The notes: generated from the sequence alone by a model not told the origin. A DNA stretch of 51,210 bases from CAZCAC01 sp964496575 (GCA_964496575.1 CAZCAC010000058.1:1-51210); one strand, 5' to 3'. Positions 15,718-24,824 are shown, counted from the first letter of the stretch. Made by a program: numbers and translations.

Positions 15718-18666
15718 ATGATTCTGGCGCTGATCTGCACCCTCTCGCTGTGCGGTGGCCTCTCCGCCCCGCAGCAGGGATCGCCGGCGGTCGAGCTGGA
15801 ATGGAGCGTGCGCGAGTGGGCGCTGGACCCCGCGGCCGAGGCGGAGTCGATCGTGCAGGCGGCTCGCGACGCCGACTGGAAACGCAGACACGGGGCCTTC
15901 GACGCGTTGGCGCGAGCGGCACCCCGTTCGATCACCGCTGAACAGGAACAGCTCGCGCGCGTGGCGCTCACCGATGAACACCCCAACGTGCGCGCGCAGG
16001 CGCTGGCCGCGCTGGCGACGCACGGGGCGGAGGTCGGTGAGCTCGCCGAGCGCCTCGTCGAGGACTCCCTCCCCGAGGTGCGGCGCGAGCTGGCGCGTGC
16101 GCTCGCCTTGTCCGCACTCGATACGGCGGGCGAGATCCTGTTCACGTTGACCGAGGACGAGGACCCGCGCGTCGCCCGCGAGGCGACTGACCAGCTGCTC
16201 GCGCACATCGGCGGGGTAGGGGACTCGCAGCGGGAGCTGTGGCGAAGCGGACGACTCGATCACGACCCCGAGACTTTTCTCCACGTCCTCGACGCCCTCG
16301 ACCGATCGGCGAATGGACATGCATTCGGGGACTGGATCCGCAGCGAGATCTGGAGTCGGGACCTCGGTATCAGGGGGGATCCGCTCTCCCCCGAGCAGAA
16401 GCGCAAGGCGTGCCTCTGGTACAGCCTGATACGCCAACGCTACCTTCCGGTGTTGCCCTGCCCGTGGTCGGCCGTCTGGCTGCAGCCCCTGGGGCCGGAG
16501 CACTCGTCGGTGGAGCGTCGTCGCCAGGCCCGGCTGCTCGAATGGGCGGAGAGTCTCGGCTCCGATGTCGGCCTGCAGCTTCTTCAGGCCGCCGGCTCCC
16601 TCGATGCGGAGGCCCAGCTGGGCGGAGCCGGGGCGGCGGACGCGGCGGAGCGTGCGTCGGATCTCCTGATGGGCGCCGCCGTTGCGCTCGCCGGTGCACG
16701 AGCCGTGAGCGAGGGCGCCCCTCGAGGCCTGAAACCCGGGGGGGAGAACTACGCGCCCACCGGCGAGAGAACACTGTACTGGAGCGCCGACTTCGCCATC
16801 GAGTTCTGGGATGCCGTGCTGGGACGTGCGACGGGTTGGAATCCGGCGGACGAGGCCTGGCTCGACGTCGAGCTCGACTCCGAGGTTCGAGCCGCGGTGA
16901 TCGACGCCTTCGCGGACACCTGGACGCGCACGCTCGATGGAGCGAGCGGCGACCTCCTGGTCGAAGCGCTCGGTGATCCGCTTCCCGACCTCGCCCACGG
17001 CGCCTGGCTGGCGCTGGCGCGGACCGACGAAGGGGTCCGCAGGTTTCGCCGTCCGCTCCACACCTGGTGGTCGGAACAGGCTCTCGAGGCGAAGCTCGAA
17101 GCGTTGCGCGAGGTGAACCGCGAGGTGCCGCTCGACACCCCCTGGCGCGAGGAGCTCGTTCGCCTGTGGGCGAGCGGCGAGGGGCGCACCGTCTCGGTGA
17201 CCGAGCTGCTCGGCGCCCACCGCGGGGACGAGGAGGTCGAGGCGCTGCTCCGGCGCTGGGTCGACGAAGCGATCGCCGTCCTCGAGGCGAGCCCGGTCCC
17301 CGACGAGGAGACGACGCGTGGGCCCTGGCGCGAGGCGGAGACGAGCGCGTTGTGGCTCACCAGGGCGTGGCTGCACGCGACCGGCGCGAACGAGATCCAG
17401 GGGCGCATGGAGCTGCTGAGGCGCGTCGGACACCTCGGCAAGGAGCTCGGCAAGATCCTGATCACCGACCTCGAGAAGCGTCCCGGCGGGCGCGTCGCGC
17501 TGCGGTCGTTACTGGAGAGCCCGAAGCTCTCGCGGCGCCTGCGCATCGAGATCGTGCTGGTCGACGAAACGATCGACTCTTCCGCCGCGTTCGAGCTCCT
17601 GGTCGAGCGCTACGACAGGTGCGACCAGGAGCTGCGCCTGCGTATCGCCCTGCGCCTCGCCGACTTCGAGGACCCACGCTCGCGCGAGCTGCTGCTCCGC
17701 GTGGCGCTCGACGCCGAGGCGGGGCCCGGCGAGCGGGGACTGGCGATCGACTCCCTCGCCGCGGCGGGCACGCCGGCGGAGGTCGAGCCGCTGCTCCTGC
17801 GGATCATCGACGAGGCCGGGGACCTCGATCTCGCGCGCGCCGCCGTCGCCGAGCTGGCCTCGGCGGGGAGCGAGGCGTCCGCCACCAGGCTCTACGCAGC
17901 CCTCGCCGATCCCGATTCCGCGCCCTACCTGCGCGACGTCATCCTCCCCGCGCTCGCCGGGATCGAGGTGCGGCGGGGAGTCGCGCCCACCCCCCGGCTG
18001 GTGGCGATCTGGGCCGAGGAGGCGCAGCTGAGCGCGGGGCATGAGCTCGAGGTCCGCTTCCGCGGCGAGCGCCTCTCCAGCCGCGCCTTCGCCTACAGCG
18101 GGCTGATCGGCGCGACCGAGACCTTCGTGCGCGCCGGGGTGCTCGAGGCCGCGCTCGCGCTCGCCGGGGCGTGGTGGCGCTTCGACGCGCGACTCCTGAT
18201 GGAGCTGGGCGCGACCGCCACCGAGACCGGTGGCCCGGCGGCCGATCCCATCGCCCGCCGCCTCAACCTCGCCGCGCTGATCGGTCTCGTCGGCGAGGGC
18301 GAGGCCCCCGACCGCGAGGGCCTCGTCGCCAAGGCGCGCGCCCGGCTCCTGCGGATCGCCTGGCGCCAGCGGAACTGGCGCGAGGCGGAGGGGTGGGCCG
18401 GCGCGATCCTCGAGGACTGGCGCAGCGGGCGAACCACCCGCAGCGGTTTCGAGGCCGCTTTCGGCGCCCGCGACGTCGAGCTGGAGCGCGACCCGACCGA
18501 GTGGCTGATCGCGTGCCAGCTCCAGGCGCGGGCCTGGCAGGCGCTGGAGGCGGGGCAGCTCGAGTGGGCGAGGCGCCTGGCGAAGCGCGCCCTGCGCACC
18601 CCGCACGTCTCGCGGCTCGCGGCGGCGCAGCAGGAAGAACTGGAGGCGGCGATCGAGAGAGAGTGA
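15718..18666 (+). CDS. Large secreted or periplasmic HEAT-repeat protein
   Basis: A 982-residue protein with a signal-like N-terminus (MILALICTLSLCGGLSA) followed almost entirely by short alpha-helical repeats. Clear HEAT/PBS-lyase-type units are visible at about 55-150 (DEHPNVRAQALAALATHG, EDSLPEVRRELARALALSAL, DPRVAREATDQLL) and again at about 640-760. The C-terminal 200 residues look like a different helical (TPR-like) array. No catalytic motif is seen. Such proteins usually act as interaction scaffolds. It lies 11 bases after nnrD, but a functional link is not evident. Confidence 0.7.
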   Translation: MILALICTLSLCGGLSAPQQGSPAVELEWSVREWALDPAAEAESIVQAARDADWKRRHGAFDALARAAPRSITAEQEQLARVALTDEHPNVRAQALAALATHGAEVGELAERLVEDSLPEVRRELARALALSALDTAGEILFTLTEDEDPRVAREATDQLLAHIGGVGDSQRELWRSGRLDHDPETFLHVLDALDRSANGHAFGDWIRSEIWSRDLGIRGDPLSPEQKRKACLWYSLIRQRYLPVLPCPWSAVWLQPLGPEHSSVERRRQARLLEWAESLGSDVGLQLLQAAGSLDAEAQLGGAGAADAAERASDLLMGAAVALAGARAVSEGAPRGLKPGGENYAPTGERTLYWSADFAIEFWDAVLGRATGWNPADEAWLDVELDSEVRAAVIDAFADTWTRTLDGASGDLLVEALGDPLPDLAHGAWLALARTDEGVRRFRRPLHTWWSEQALEAKLEALREVNREVPLDTPWREELVRLWASGEGRTVSVTELLGAHRGDEEVEALLRRWVDEAIAVLEASPVPDEETTRGPWREAETSALWLTRAWLHATGANEIQGRMELLRRVGHLGKELGKILITDLEKRPGGRVALRSLLESPKLSRRLRIEIVLVDETIDSSAAFELLVERYDRCDQELRLRIALRLADFEDPRSRELLLRVALDAEAGPGERGLAIDSLAAAGTPAEVEPLLLRIIDEAGDLDLARAAVAELASAGSEASATRLYAALADPDSAPYLRDVILPALAGIEVRRGVAPTPRLVAIWAEEAQLSAGHELEVRFRGERLSSRAFAYSGLIGATETFVRAGVLEAALALAGAWWRFDARLLMELGATATETGGPAADPIARRLNLAALIGLVGEGEAPDREGLVAKARARLLRIAWRQRNWREAEGWAGAILEDWRSGRTTRSGFEAAFGARDVELERDPTEWLIACQLQARAWQALEAGQLEWARRLAKRALRTPHVSRLAAAQQEELEAAIERE

Positions 18667-18679
18667 TCTCGGCCCGGCC

Positions 18680-18707
18680 TTGGAGCGGCGACGCGGCTCG
18701 CGATAAT
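18680..18707 (+). promoter_or_regulatory. Candidate promoter of thyX (TTGGAG-N16-GATAAT)
   Basis: TTGGAG at 18680-18685 and GATAAT at 18702-18707 are separated by 16 bases, 42 bases before the thyX ATG. This is the best match to a housekeeping promoter in the window. Confidence 0.5.
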
Positions 18708-18749
18708 GGCCGGTCTCGCTTCTCCCTCGATTCCCTCCGGACCCACCGC

Positions 18750-19544
18750 ATGAGCCTCACCAAGATCGAGATGCCCGACGGCGCGATCCAATGCCTCGAC
18801 GACGGCATCGGCTTCGTCGCCCTGGTCGACAAGATGCAGGTCGACCACGCCAAGAAGGTGGTCAACGCCGCGCGCATCTCCTACGACAAGAGCCGCCCCG
18901 CGTTCGACGAGCGCGACCGGGTGCTCACGACTTTCCTGTGGGAGAAGGGGCACACCTCGCCGTTCCGGCACTCCTTCTACACCTTCCACTGGAAGGCGCC
19001 GCTCTTCGTCTACCGCCAGGCGTTCAAGTACCAGGTCGGCAGCGGCTGGCGCGAGTACGAGGTCGCCGGGCAGTCGGTCAGCCTCGAGGTCTTCGACATC
19101 TTCTTCGACACCGACAAGGGCTGCTCCTGGAACGAGATCTCCGGGCGCTACGTGCAGTGGGAGCCGGAGTTCTACGTGCCCGCGGTGATGCGCTCCAACC
19201 CCGGCCACGGCGACAAGCAGGCGGCGGTCGATCTGCCCGAGGGCTTCGACCACGAGGGCGAGCGCACCGCGATGATCGAGGAGTGCCGGGCGAGCTTCGC
19301 ACGCTACGAGGCGCGGATCGAGCGCGGCGTGGCCAAGGAGATCGCCCGGATGTGCCTGCCGCAGAACCTCTACACGCAGGCGTACTGGACCGTGTCGCTG
19401 CAGGGCGTGATGCACTTCCTCGGCCAGCGCCTCGCGCCGCACGCGCAGTACGAGATCCGTAGGTGCGCGAAAGCGATCTTCGAGCTGGTCAAGGGCGACC
19501 TCGAGCAGATCGGGATCACCGAGGAATCGATCGTCACCGAGTGA
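18750..19544 (+). CDS. thyX: Divergent flavin-dependent thymidylate synthase (ThyX family)
   Basis: A 264-residue protein of the ThyX fold, which makes dTMP from dUMP using methylene-THF and FAD. Family features include RISYDKSRP, HTSPFRHSFYTFHWKAPLFV, the block SWNEISGRY (126-134), ARMCLPQNLYTQAYWTV and HAQYEIR. Two departures are clear. The hallmark RHR of the RHRx7S motif is replaced by K93-Y94-Q95 (RQAFKYQ), with about 28 extra residues before SWNE. The usual NxRSLMHF is SLQGVMHF. Arg residues equivalent to those in ARxVLP and LRxxxHAQ are kept. It may be a variant subfamily with altered dUMP or flavin contacts. No classic thyA is seen in the window. Confidence 0.8.
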   Translation: MSLTKIEMPDGAIQCLDDGIGFVALVDKMQVDHAKKVVNAARISYDKSRPAFDERDRVLTTFLWEKGHTSPFRHSFYTFHWKAPLFVYRQAFKYQVGSGWREYEVAGQSVSLEVFDIFFDTDKGCSWNEISGRYVQWEPEFYVPAVMRSNPGHGDKQAAVDLPEGFDHEGERTAMIEECRASFARYEARIERGVAKEIARMCLPQNLYTQAYWTVSLQGVMHFLGQRLAPHAQYEIRRCAKAIFELVKGDLEQIGITEESIVTE

Positions 19545-19602
19545 GCGGACGGTTTGCACCGCTCCCATTGAACGTTCACCCACCTCGACCGTTTCCCCGC
19601 CC

Positions 19603-20406
19603 ATGAAGCTCCTCCTGCTGCTCCTCTGTGCCCCGTTGCCCCTCCTCGTGGCCCTCTCCGCGGCTCCCACCGGCCAGGAGGAGGCCCAGGAGACCCCCGC
19701 CGAGGAGCTCGAGGCGGCCTTCGCCGCCCAGGGGCTGGCCCTCGACCTCGAGGCGGGCACCCTCGCCGTGCCGACCACCATCTGCATCCGCGAGGACCTG
19801 CTCGAGTACGTGCTCGTCGCCGCCTTCGGCGCCGCGCACGAGAGCCTGCTCGCCACCGAGATCAGCGCCACCGTGGTCAACACCGCCCTGGTCACCCTCG
19901 GCGCCAAGGGAGGCGAGAACGTGCAGTGGGTCGAGAAGGACCCGCGGCCCACCGCGGAGGAGATTCGCGACGGCGCGCCGACCCACGACGTCATCCCGCC
20001 GAGCGGCGACGCGTTCCTGATGTACTGCGCCTGGCGCGAGGGCGAGGAGGTCTACTTCTTCCGCCTCGAGGACCTCATCACCAACCTGGTCACCGGCCGC
20101 TCGATGCGGCGGCACGGCTGGGTCTACCTCGGCTCGCGGATGGTGCAGCCGAGGCCGGACGAGCCGCAGGAGGTGCTCGCCGCCGAGCTGGAGGGGAACC
20201 TGATCAACCTCAGCTTCTTCCGCGCGGGCAACACCCTGCTCACCGCCGCGCTCGACGACTGCATCCACCAGACGATCTGGCTGCCCAACTCCGCGCTGGT
20301 TCCGCCGCGCGGCGCGCCGGTGACCCTGATCTTCACCCGCGAGCGGCTGAGGAGCGTTCCAGAGGCGATCGAAGCGGCGCTGGTCGACGCGGGATCGGGG
20401 CAGTAG
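19603..20406 (+). CDS. YdjY-domain secreted protein
   Basis: A 267-residue protein with a signal peptide (MKLLLLLLCAPLPLLVALSAA). The domain from about 45 to 190 matches the YdjY-type family often seen in Planctomycetota: CIREDLLEYVLVAAFGAAHE, then a helix ending VTLGAKGGENVQW and a hydrophobic strand region FRLEDLITNLVTG. Function is unknown. Family members are often encoded next to ferredoxin or redox genes, but here the neighbours are thyX and a membrane protein. The next gene starts 15 bases downstream, so the two are likely co-transcribed. Confidence 0.7.
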   Translation: MKLLLLLLCAPLPLLVALSAAPTGQEEAQETPAEELEAAFAAQGLALDLEAGTLAVPTTICIREDLLEYVLVAAFGAAHESLLATEISATVVNTALVTLGAKGGENVQWVEKDPRPTAEEIRDGAPTHDVIPPSGDAFLMYCAWREGEEVYFFRLEDLITNLVTGRSMRRHGWVYLGSRMVQPRPDEPQEVLAAELEGNLINLSFFRAGNTLLTAALDDCIHQTIWLPNSALVPPRGAPVTLIFTRERLRSVPEAIEAALVDAGSGQ

Positions 20407-20421
20407 GCGGGCCCCTCGCCG

Positions 20422-21474
20422 ATGGCCGAGCTCGACCTCCCGCAGCTGGTGCGCAGCCGGGTGCGCTACGCGCACCGCGGGCTCGCCTCGGTGCGCCTCC
20501 TGGAGAGCTGTGCCGTCGCCCTCGCCGCTGCGACCACGGCGCTCGCCGCGGCGGTGGTCTCCGGCGCGAGCCTCGAGCGAGGCGGCCCCTGGTGGGCGGC
20601 GGCCCTGTGCGCACTGCTCACCGGCGCGACCTGGGGAATCGAGCTCCACCTCGGTGGCCGGGCGCTGGCCGCGCGAATCGACCGCGCGCTGGGGCAGGGC
20701 GGCGCCCTGCTCACCGCCTGGGAGGTCGAGGGCGGGGCGAGCGTCGGCCGCATCGGTGGACTGCTCGCGCGCTCGATCGCCGAGAAGATCCCGGCGCGAC
20801 GGATGCTGCGCGCGGTCCTCCCGGTCTCGGCGCCGCTGTTCGCCTTGCCCTTCGCCGGCGCGACGCTACTCTTCCTCGCGCTGGAGGACGTGCGCTCGCG
20901 GCCGATCGAAGACGACCTCCAGCTCCTGTCCGCGCACGTCGGCGACCAGCTCTCCGACCTGTCCCGGGTGGGTCGCGGCGCGCCGCCCGAAGGGGCGGAG
21001 GACCTGTCCCAGCAGGAGCTCTCCGAGCTGGCCGGGCTGGCGCGCGCGGCGGGGAGTCTCGCGGCTCGAGATCCGGAAGAGGGCGAGGAGCTCCAGGAGC
21101 TGCGGGATCGGATCGAGGCGCTCGAGGAACGCCTGCCGGCGGAGAGCGAGCTCCGCAAGCGACTCGAGAAGGCCGAGGATACGCTCGATTCTGCCCTGAT
21201 GGCTCTCGAGCGGGCCCGCCCGGAGGAGGATCGAGAGGGCGAGGAGGGCTCGGGGATCGCCGGGGAGAGGGGCGGGGACCCGGACACCTCCGGAAGCCGA
21301 CCCGGATCGGGGCTGGCGTCCGATGTCCCGGACGTCACAATGTCGAGCCTGGAATCTCACCCCTCGGCCGAGGCCCGAACCTCCGAGCGAGGCGTCCTCT
21401 CCGGACCGGCCTGGTCCGAAGCCTACGACGCCATCGTCGCCCGCTGGATCGCTTCCCGTCGGGAACCGAGGTGA
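20422..21474 (+). CDS. Membrane protein with coiled-coil domain (DUF4175-like N-terminus)
   Basis: A 350-residue protein of unknown function. Hydrophobic segments lie at about 28-47, 55-72 and 135-152. Between them the motif RIDRALGQGGALLTAWEVEG resembles the N-terminal part of DUF4175-type proteins. Residues about 170-270 form an acidic coiled coil rich in Glu/Arg (ELQELRDRIEALEERLPAES). The rest is a low-complexity linker. It has no signal peptide and is probably an inner-membrane protein with a cytoplasmic coiled coil. It is tightly spaced after the YdjY gene and 26 bases before the inositol-phosphate synthase. Confidence 0.6.
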   Translation: MAELDLPQLVRSRVRYAHRGLASVRLLESCAVALAAATTALAAAVVSGASLERGGPWWAAALCALLTGATWGIELHLGGRALAARIDRALGQGGALLTAWEVEGGASVGRIGGLLARSIAEKIPARRMLRAVLPVSAPLFALPFAGATLLFLALEDVRSRPIEDDLQLLSAHVGDQLSDLSRVGRGAPPEGAEDLSQQELSELAGLARAAGSLAARDPEEGEELQELRDRIEALEERLPAESELRKRLEKAEDTLDSALMALERARPEEDREGEEGSGIAGERGGDPDTSGSRPGSGLASDVPDVTMSSLESHPSAEARTSERGVLSGPAWSEAYDAIVARWIASRREPR

Positions 21475-21500
21475 GGGCGAACGGAGGAGCGAGAAGAGCA

Positions 21501-22712
21501 GTGTCGGAAACGAATCAGAGTCAGGGTCCGGTCGGGTTGTGGCTGATCGGCGCGCGTGGCGCGATCTCCACCTGCGTGGCCTACGGCCTCGCCGGCCTCG
21601 TCGAGGGTCTGCTGGAGCCGGTCGGGCTGGTCACCGAGACCGAGGACCTGGCCCGGCTGCCGCTGGTCCCGATCGAGGATCTGGTGCTCGGCGGGCACGA
21701 CGTCTGCACGCGCAGCCTGACCGATGCCGCCTCCGAGCTCTTGCGCACCGGGGTGCTGCCGCCGGGGCTGGTCGAGGCGGTCGCCAATCGCGCCGCCGCC
21801 TACGAATCCTCGATCGCGCCCGGGATCCTCGACGGACCCGACGTCGGCCTGGCCGACCTCGACCCGCGCGCCGCGGAGCTGGGCAGCGCCCCGCCGCGGG
21901 AGCAGATCGCGCGCGTGCAGCAGGACTTCAAGAGCTTCGCCGAGGACCACGAGTGCCGCCGCGTGATCGTGATCAACGTCGCCAGCACCGAGGCGTTTCG
22001 CGAGGAGCGGAGCGAGTGGCGGAACCTCGAGGCCTTCGAGGCCGAGCTCGACCGCGGTGGACCGCAGCCGGCGTCGATCGTCTACGCCTACGCGGCGCTC
22101 GAGGGGGGCTACCCCTACGTCAACTTCACCCCGAGCCGCGGCGCGTCGCTCCCGGCGCTGATCGAGCTGGCCCAGAAGCGCGGCGTGCCCCACTGCGGCG
22201 CCGACGGCAAGACGGGGGAGACGCTCCTGAAGACGGTGCTCGCCCCGATGTTCACCGCGCGCGCGCTCAAGGTGCTCTCGTGGCGCGGCTACAACATGCT
22301 CGGCAACCGCGACGGCGAGGTGCTCAACGAGTCCGCCCACCGGCACAGCAAGCTGGTCAACAAGGACGCGGCCCTGCGGGCGATCCTCGACGACTCCGAG
22401 GTCGACAGCGGCGTGGGGATCGACTTCGTGCCCTCCCTCGCCGACTGGAAGACGGCGATGGACTTCGTGCACTTCGAGGGGTTCCTCGGGGCGCGGATGA
22501 GCCTGCAGTTCACCTGGCAGGGCAGCGACTCGGCGCTCGCCGCGCCGCTGGTGATCGACCTCGCCCGGATGACCGCGCTGGCGGCCGAGCGGGGCGAGGG
22601 CGGGGCGCTCAAGCACCTCGCCTGCTTCTTCAAGGCCCCGCTGGGTGGCGGCACGCACGACTTCCAGGCCCAGTACCGCAGGTTGATCGCCTACGCCCGG
22701 CGCAAGCCCTGA
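21501..22712 (+). CDS. ino1: Inositol-3-phosphate synthase
   Basis: A 403-residue cytoplasmic NAD-dependent enzyme converting glucose 6-phosphate to myo-inositol 3-phosphate, the first step to inositol lipids or compatible solutes. The Rossmann motif is WLIGARGAISTCVAYGL near residue 13. The family blocks INVASTE, GADGKTGETLLKTVLAPMF, LSWRGYNMLGNRDGEVL and HSKLVNKD are all present. Start is GTG at 21501 with a purine-rich upstream (GGAGCGAGAAG). The length is near that of archaeal/bacterial enzymes rather than the 500+ residue eukaryotic form. The RNA methyltransferase gene follows directly. Confidence 0.9.
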   Translation: MSETNQSQGPVGLWLIGARGAISTCVAYGLAGLVEGLLEPVGLVTETEDLARLPLVPIEDLVLGGHDVCTRSLTDAASELLRTGVLPPGLVEAVANRAAAYESSIAPGILDGPDVGLADLDPRAAELGSAPPREQIARVQQDFKSFAEDHECRRVIVINVASTEAFREERSEWRNLEAFEAELDRGGPQPASIVYAYAALEGGYPYVNFTPSRGASLPALIELAQKRGVPHCGADGKTGETLLKTVLAPMFTARALKVLSWRGYNMLGNRDGEVLNESAHRHSKLVNKDAALRAILDDSEVDSGVGIDFVPSLADWKTAMDFVHFEGFLGARMSLQFTWQGSDSALAAPLVIDLARMTALAAERGEGGALKHLACFFKAPLGGGTHDFQAQYRRLIAYARRKP

Positions 22713-22724
22713 GCGGTAGCCGTG

Positions 22725-23681
22725 ATGGACGCCGACGGGCCGTCGCTCCCCGCGGAGTTCCTCGAGCGCCTGGAGCGGATCCTGCCCGCCGAGCGGCTGG
22801 GCGGAGTGCTGGCGAGCTTCGGCGCGCCGCGCCGCCCCGCCTTCCGCGTCAACACGCTGAAGGCCACGGTGGGACCGGTGCTCGCCGAGCTGGAAGGGGT
22901 GGGCCTCGTCCCCGAGCCCCTGCCGTGGTACGAGGGCGCCTTCACGCTCGCCCCCGGGGAGCTCGAGCGGCTGCAGGGCACCGGGGCGTTCCAGCGCGGC
23001 GAGGTGTGGGTGCAGAACCCGAGCTCGATGCTGCCGCCGCTCTGGCTGGGGCCCCGGCCGGGTGAGCGGGTGCTCGACCTCTGCGCCGCCCCGGGGAGCA
23101 AGACGACGCAGCTCGCCTGCCTGATGGGGGACGAGGGGAAGATCGTGGCCAACGACCGCAGCCGCCGCCGCTGCTTCAAGCTGGAGCGCGTGCTCGCCGA
23201 GCAGGGGGTCTCCTCGGCGGAGGTCTCCAATCGCTCCGGCGAGGTGTTCGGCCGCGTGCGGGCGGGGGCGTTCGATCGGGTGCTGGTCGACGCCCCCTGC
23301 TCGGGGGAGGGGCGCTTCTCCCGGGACGATCCCGACTCCTGGTCGGACTGGCGCGTCAAGAAGATCAAGCGCCTCGCCTCGCAGCAGCGGCGCCTCCTGA
23401 TCTCGGGGCTGTACGCCCTGCGCCCGGGAGGCGTGCTGATGTACTCGACCTGCACCTTCGCCCCCGAGGAGAACGAGGCGGTGATCGACAAGGTGCTGCG
23501 TCACTTCGAGGGGGCGGTGGTGCTGGGGGAGCCGCCGGTGGAGCTTTCGGGGATGATCCCCGGTCGGAGCGAGTGGCGCGGGCGCCCCTACCGGAGCCCC
23601 GACCTGGGGCGAACCCGGCGCGTTCTCCCCGACGGCACCCTGGAGGGCTTCTTCCTGGCCCGCCTGGAGCGCCCCTCGTAA
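22725..23681 (+). CDS. NOL1/NOP2/Sun-family RNA 5-methylcytosine methyltransferase
   Basis: About 318 residues, cytoplasmic, SAM-dependent. The order of motifs fits RsmF/RsmB-type enzymes. FRVNTLKAT lies in the N-terminal domain, VWVQNPSSMLPPLWL before the core, and motif I is DLCAAPGSKTTQL. VDAPCSGEGRFSR is motif IV with the release Cys. MYSTCTFAPEENEAV is motif VI with the catalytic Cys. It ends GFFLARLERPS as expected. It lacks the NusB-like domain of RsmB, so an rRNA or tRNA m5C enzyme of RsmF type is more likely. An in-frame GTG lies one codon earlier (22722). Confidence 0.88.
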   Translation: MDADGPSLPAEFLERLERILPAERLGGVLASFGAPRRPAFRVNTLKATVGPVLAELEGVGLVPEPLPWYEGAFTLAPGELERLQGTGAFQRGEVWVQNPSSMLPPLWLGPRPGERVLDLCAAPGSKTTQLACLMGDEGKIVANDRSRRRCFKLERVLAEQGVSSAEVSNRSGEVFGRVRAGAFDRVLVDAPCSGEGRFSRDDPDSWSDWRVKKIKRLASQQRRLLISGLYALRPGGVLMYSTCTFAPEENEAVIDKVLRHFEGAVVLGEPPVELSGMIPGRSEWRGRPYRSPDLGRTRRVLPDGTLEGFFLARLERPS

Positions 23682-23798
23682 AACTCCCAGGGTTATCGGG
23701 GAGATCCGGGTAGCTCGCCCGTACGCCCGGGCATAGGAATACGCGTCGCCCCGAGGGCCCCATTCCCCTGCGGGTGCGCTGGCCCATCCTCACGCTCC

Positions 23799-24002
23799 AT
23801 GTCTCTCCCCCGACTGATCCTCGTCGTGGCCCTTCTGATCGGCGGCACCACTGCCGCGGTCCTCTCGTACGTCGAGAGCCGGCGCCCCGTCCCGCGCGAC
23901 CCGGTGGCGGTCGACCACCCGGAGAGAAGCGAGATGGAACACCCGGACCGGCTGACCCCGTCCGTGGAGCCCGACCAGGACACCGACCAGGCGGCTGCGT
24001 AG
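23799..24002 (+). CDS. Small single-pass membrane protein, end altered by palindrome
   Basis: A 67-residue hypothetical protein with one N-terminal transmembrane helix (LPRLILVVALLIGGTTAAVL) and a charged, Pro/Asp-rich tail. Its stop codon (24000-24002) is supplied by the first bases of the long palindrome at 23997-24087, so the palindrome defines its present C-terminus. No homologue is recognised. Translation is plausible, but the start has no clear ribosome site. Confidence 0.4.
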   Translation: MSLPRLILVVALLIGGTTAAVLSYVESRRPVPRDPVAVDHPERSEMEHPDRLTPSVEPDQDTDQAAA

Positions 24003-24087
24003 CACGCCAAGGGGACAAATCACGCCACGCCGGAGCTCTCGCGCAGAGCTCCGGCGTGGCGTGCTTTGCCCCCTTGGCGTGCTACGC
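23997..24087. repeat. 91-nt near-perfect palindrome (43-bp stem, 5-nt loop)
   Basis: Bases 23997-24039 pair with 24045-24087 around loop CGCGC, with two mismatches (24015/24069 and 24020/24064). There is no T-run on either side. It lies between the small membrane-protein gene and the DNA methyltransferase gene, overlapping the stop of the former. It has the same stem length, loop size and mismatch count as the palindrome at 4772-4865, but no obvious sequence identity. Confidence 0.85.
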
Positions 24088-24122
24088 GCGCCTCTCTCCC
24101 GGATACACTCCGCGCGAGACCG

Positions 24123-24824
24123 ATGCAGTGCCCCAAGCTCAAGCTCCAGACCACCTCGCTGTGGTACTACCCCTCGCAGCAGTACTCCGACGAGCCGATG
24201 GGCATCCCCGGCTTCGAGGGGCGCACGCCTGCGTGGGTGATCTGGAATCTGCTGCAGCGGTACACCCGGGAGAAGGACCTCGTGGTCGATCCCTGCTGCG
24301 GGGGCGGGACCACGCTCGATGTCGCTCGCTCGATCGGGCGGCGCGCACTCGGCTACGATATCGCGCCGGTACGCGAGGACATCCACCGCGCGGACGCGCG
24401 AGCGTTGCCGCTGGAGAACGAGAAGGCGGACTTCGTCTTCGTCGACCCGCCGTACTCGACGCACATCGAGTACTCGGGGAACAAGGACTGCATCGGCAAG
24501 CTGGACGCCTTCGAGCCGGCGTACTTCGAGGCGATGGAGAAGGTCTTCGCCGAGTGTGACCGGGTCCTGCGCGACCGCCGCTACCTGGCGGTGTACGTCA
24601 GCGACACCTTCAAGAAGAAGCGCGGCTTCGTGCCGATCGGTGCCCGTTTCAGCGTGATGCTCGAGCAGCGCTTTCGCGCGGTCGATCAGATCTCCGTGGT
24701 GCGCGGCAACCGCAAGCTCGAGTCGAGTCGCTTCCACAAGACGGCGGCGGAGGGGAACTTCTTCCTGCGCGGCTTCAACCACCTCCTGATCTTCAAGAAG
24801 GAGCGGCAGCGCTCCCGGTCGTGA
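24123..24824 (+). CDS. Stand-alone DNA methyltransferase (amino-group type)
   Basis: A 233-residue SAM-dependent methylase. Motif I is DPCCGGGTT at 56-64 (the DPFxGSGTT class) and the catalytic motif IV is DPPY at 108-111, diagnostic of N6-adenine or N4-cytosine methylation. There is no room for a large target-recognition domain, and no restriction endonuclease gene is adjacent, so it is either an orphan methylase or modifies a non-DNA substrate such as RNA. The ATG at 24123 precedes the conserved core; upstream residues come from the palindrome region. Its TGA overlaps the GTG of the glycosylase gene (GTGA), implying translational coupling. Confidence 0.75.
   Translation: MQCPKLKLQTTSLWYYPSQQYSDEPMGIPGFEGRTPAWVIWNLLQRYTREKDLVVDPCCGGGTTLDVARSIGRRALGYDIAPVREDIHRADARALPLENEKADFVFVDPPYSTHIEYSGNKDCIGKLDAFEPAYFEAMEKVFAECDRVLRDRRYLAVYVSDTFKKKRGFVPIGARFSVMLEQRFRAVDQISVVRGNRKLESSRFHKTAAEGNFFLRGFNHLLIFKKERQRSRS

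Noticed and set aside
23682..23798. Small RNA or gene between the methyltransferase and the small membrane protein
   Set aside because: Only short imperfect stems are seen, with no promoter or terminator pairing that would support a transcript.
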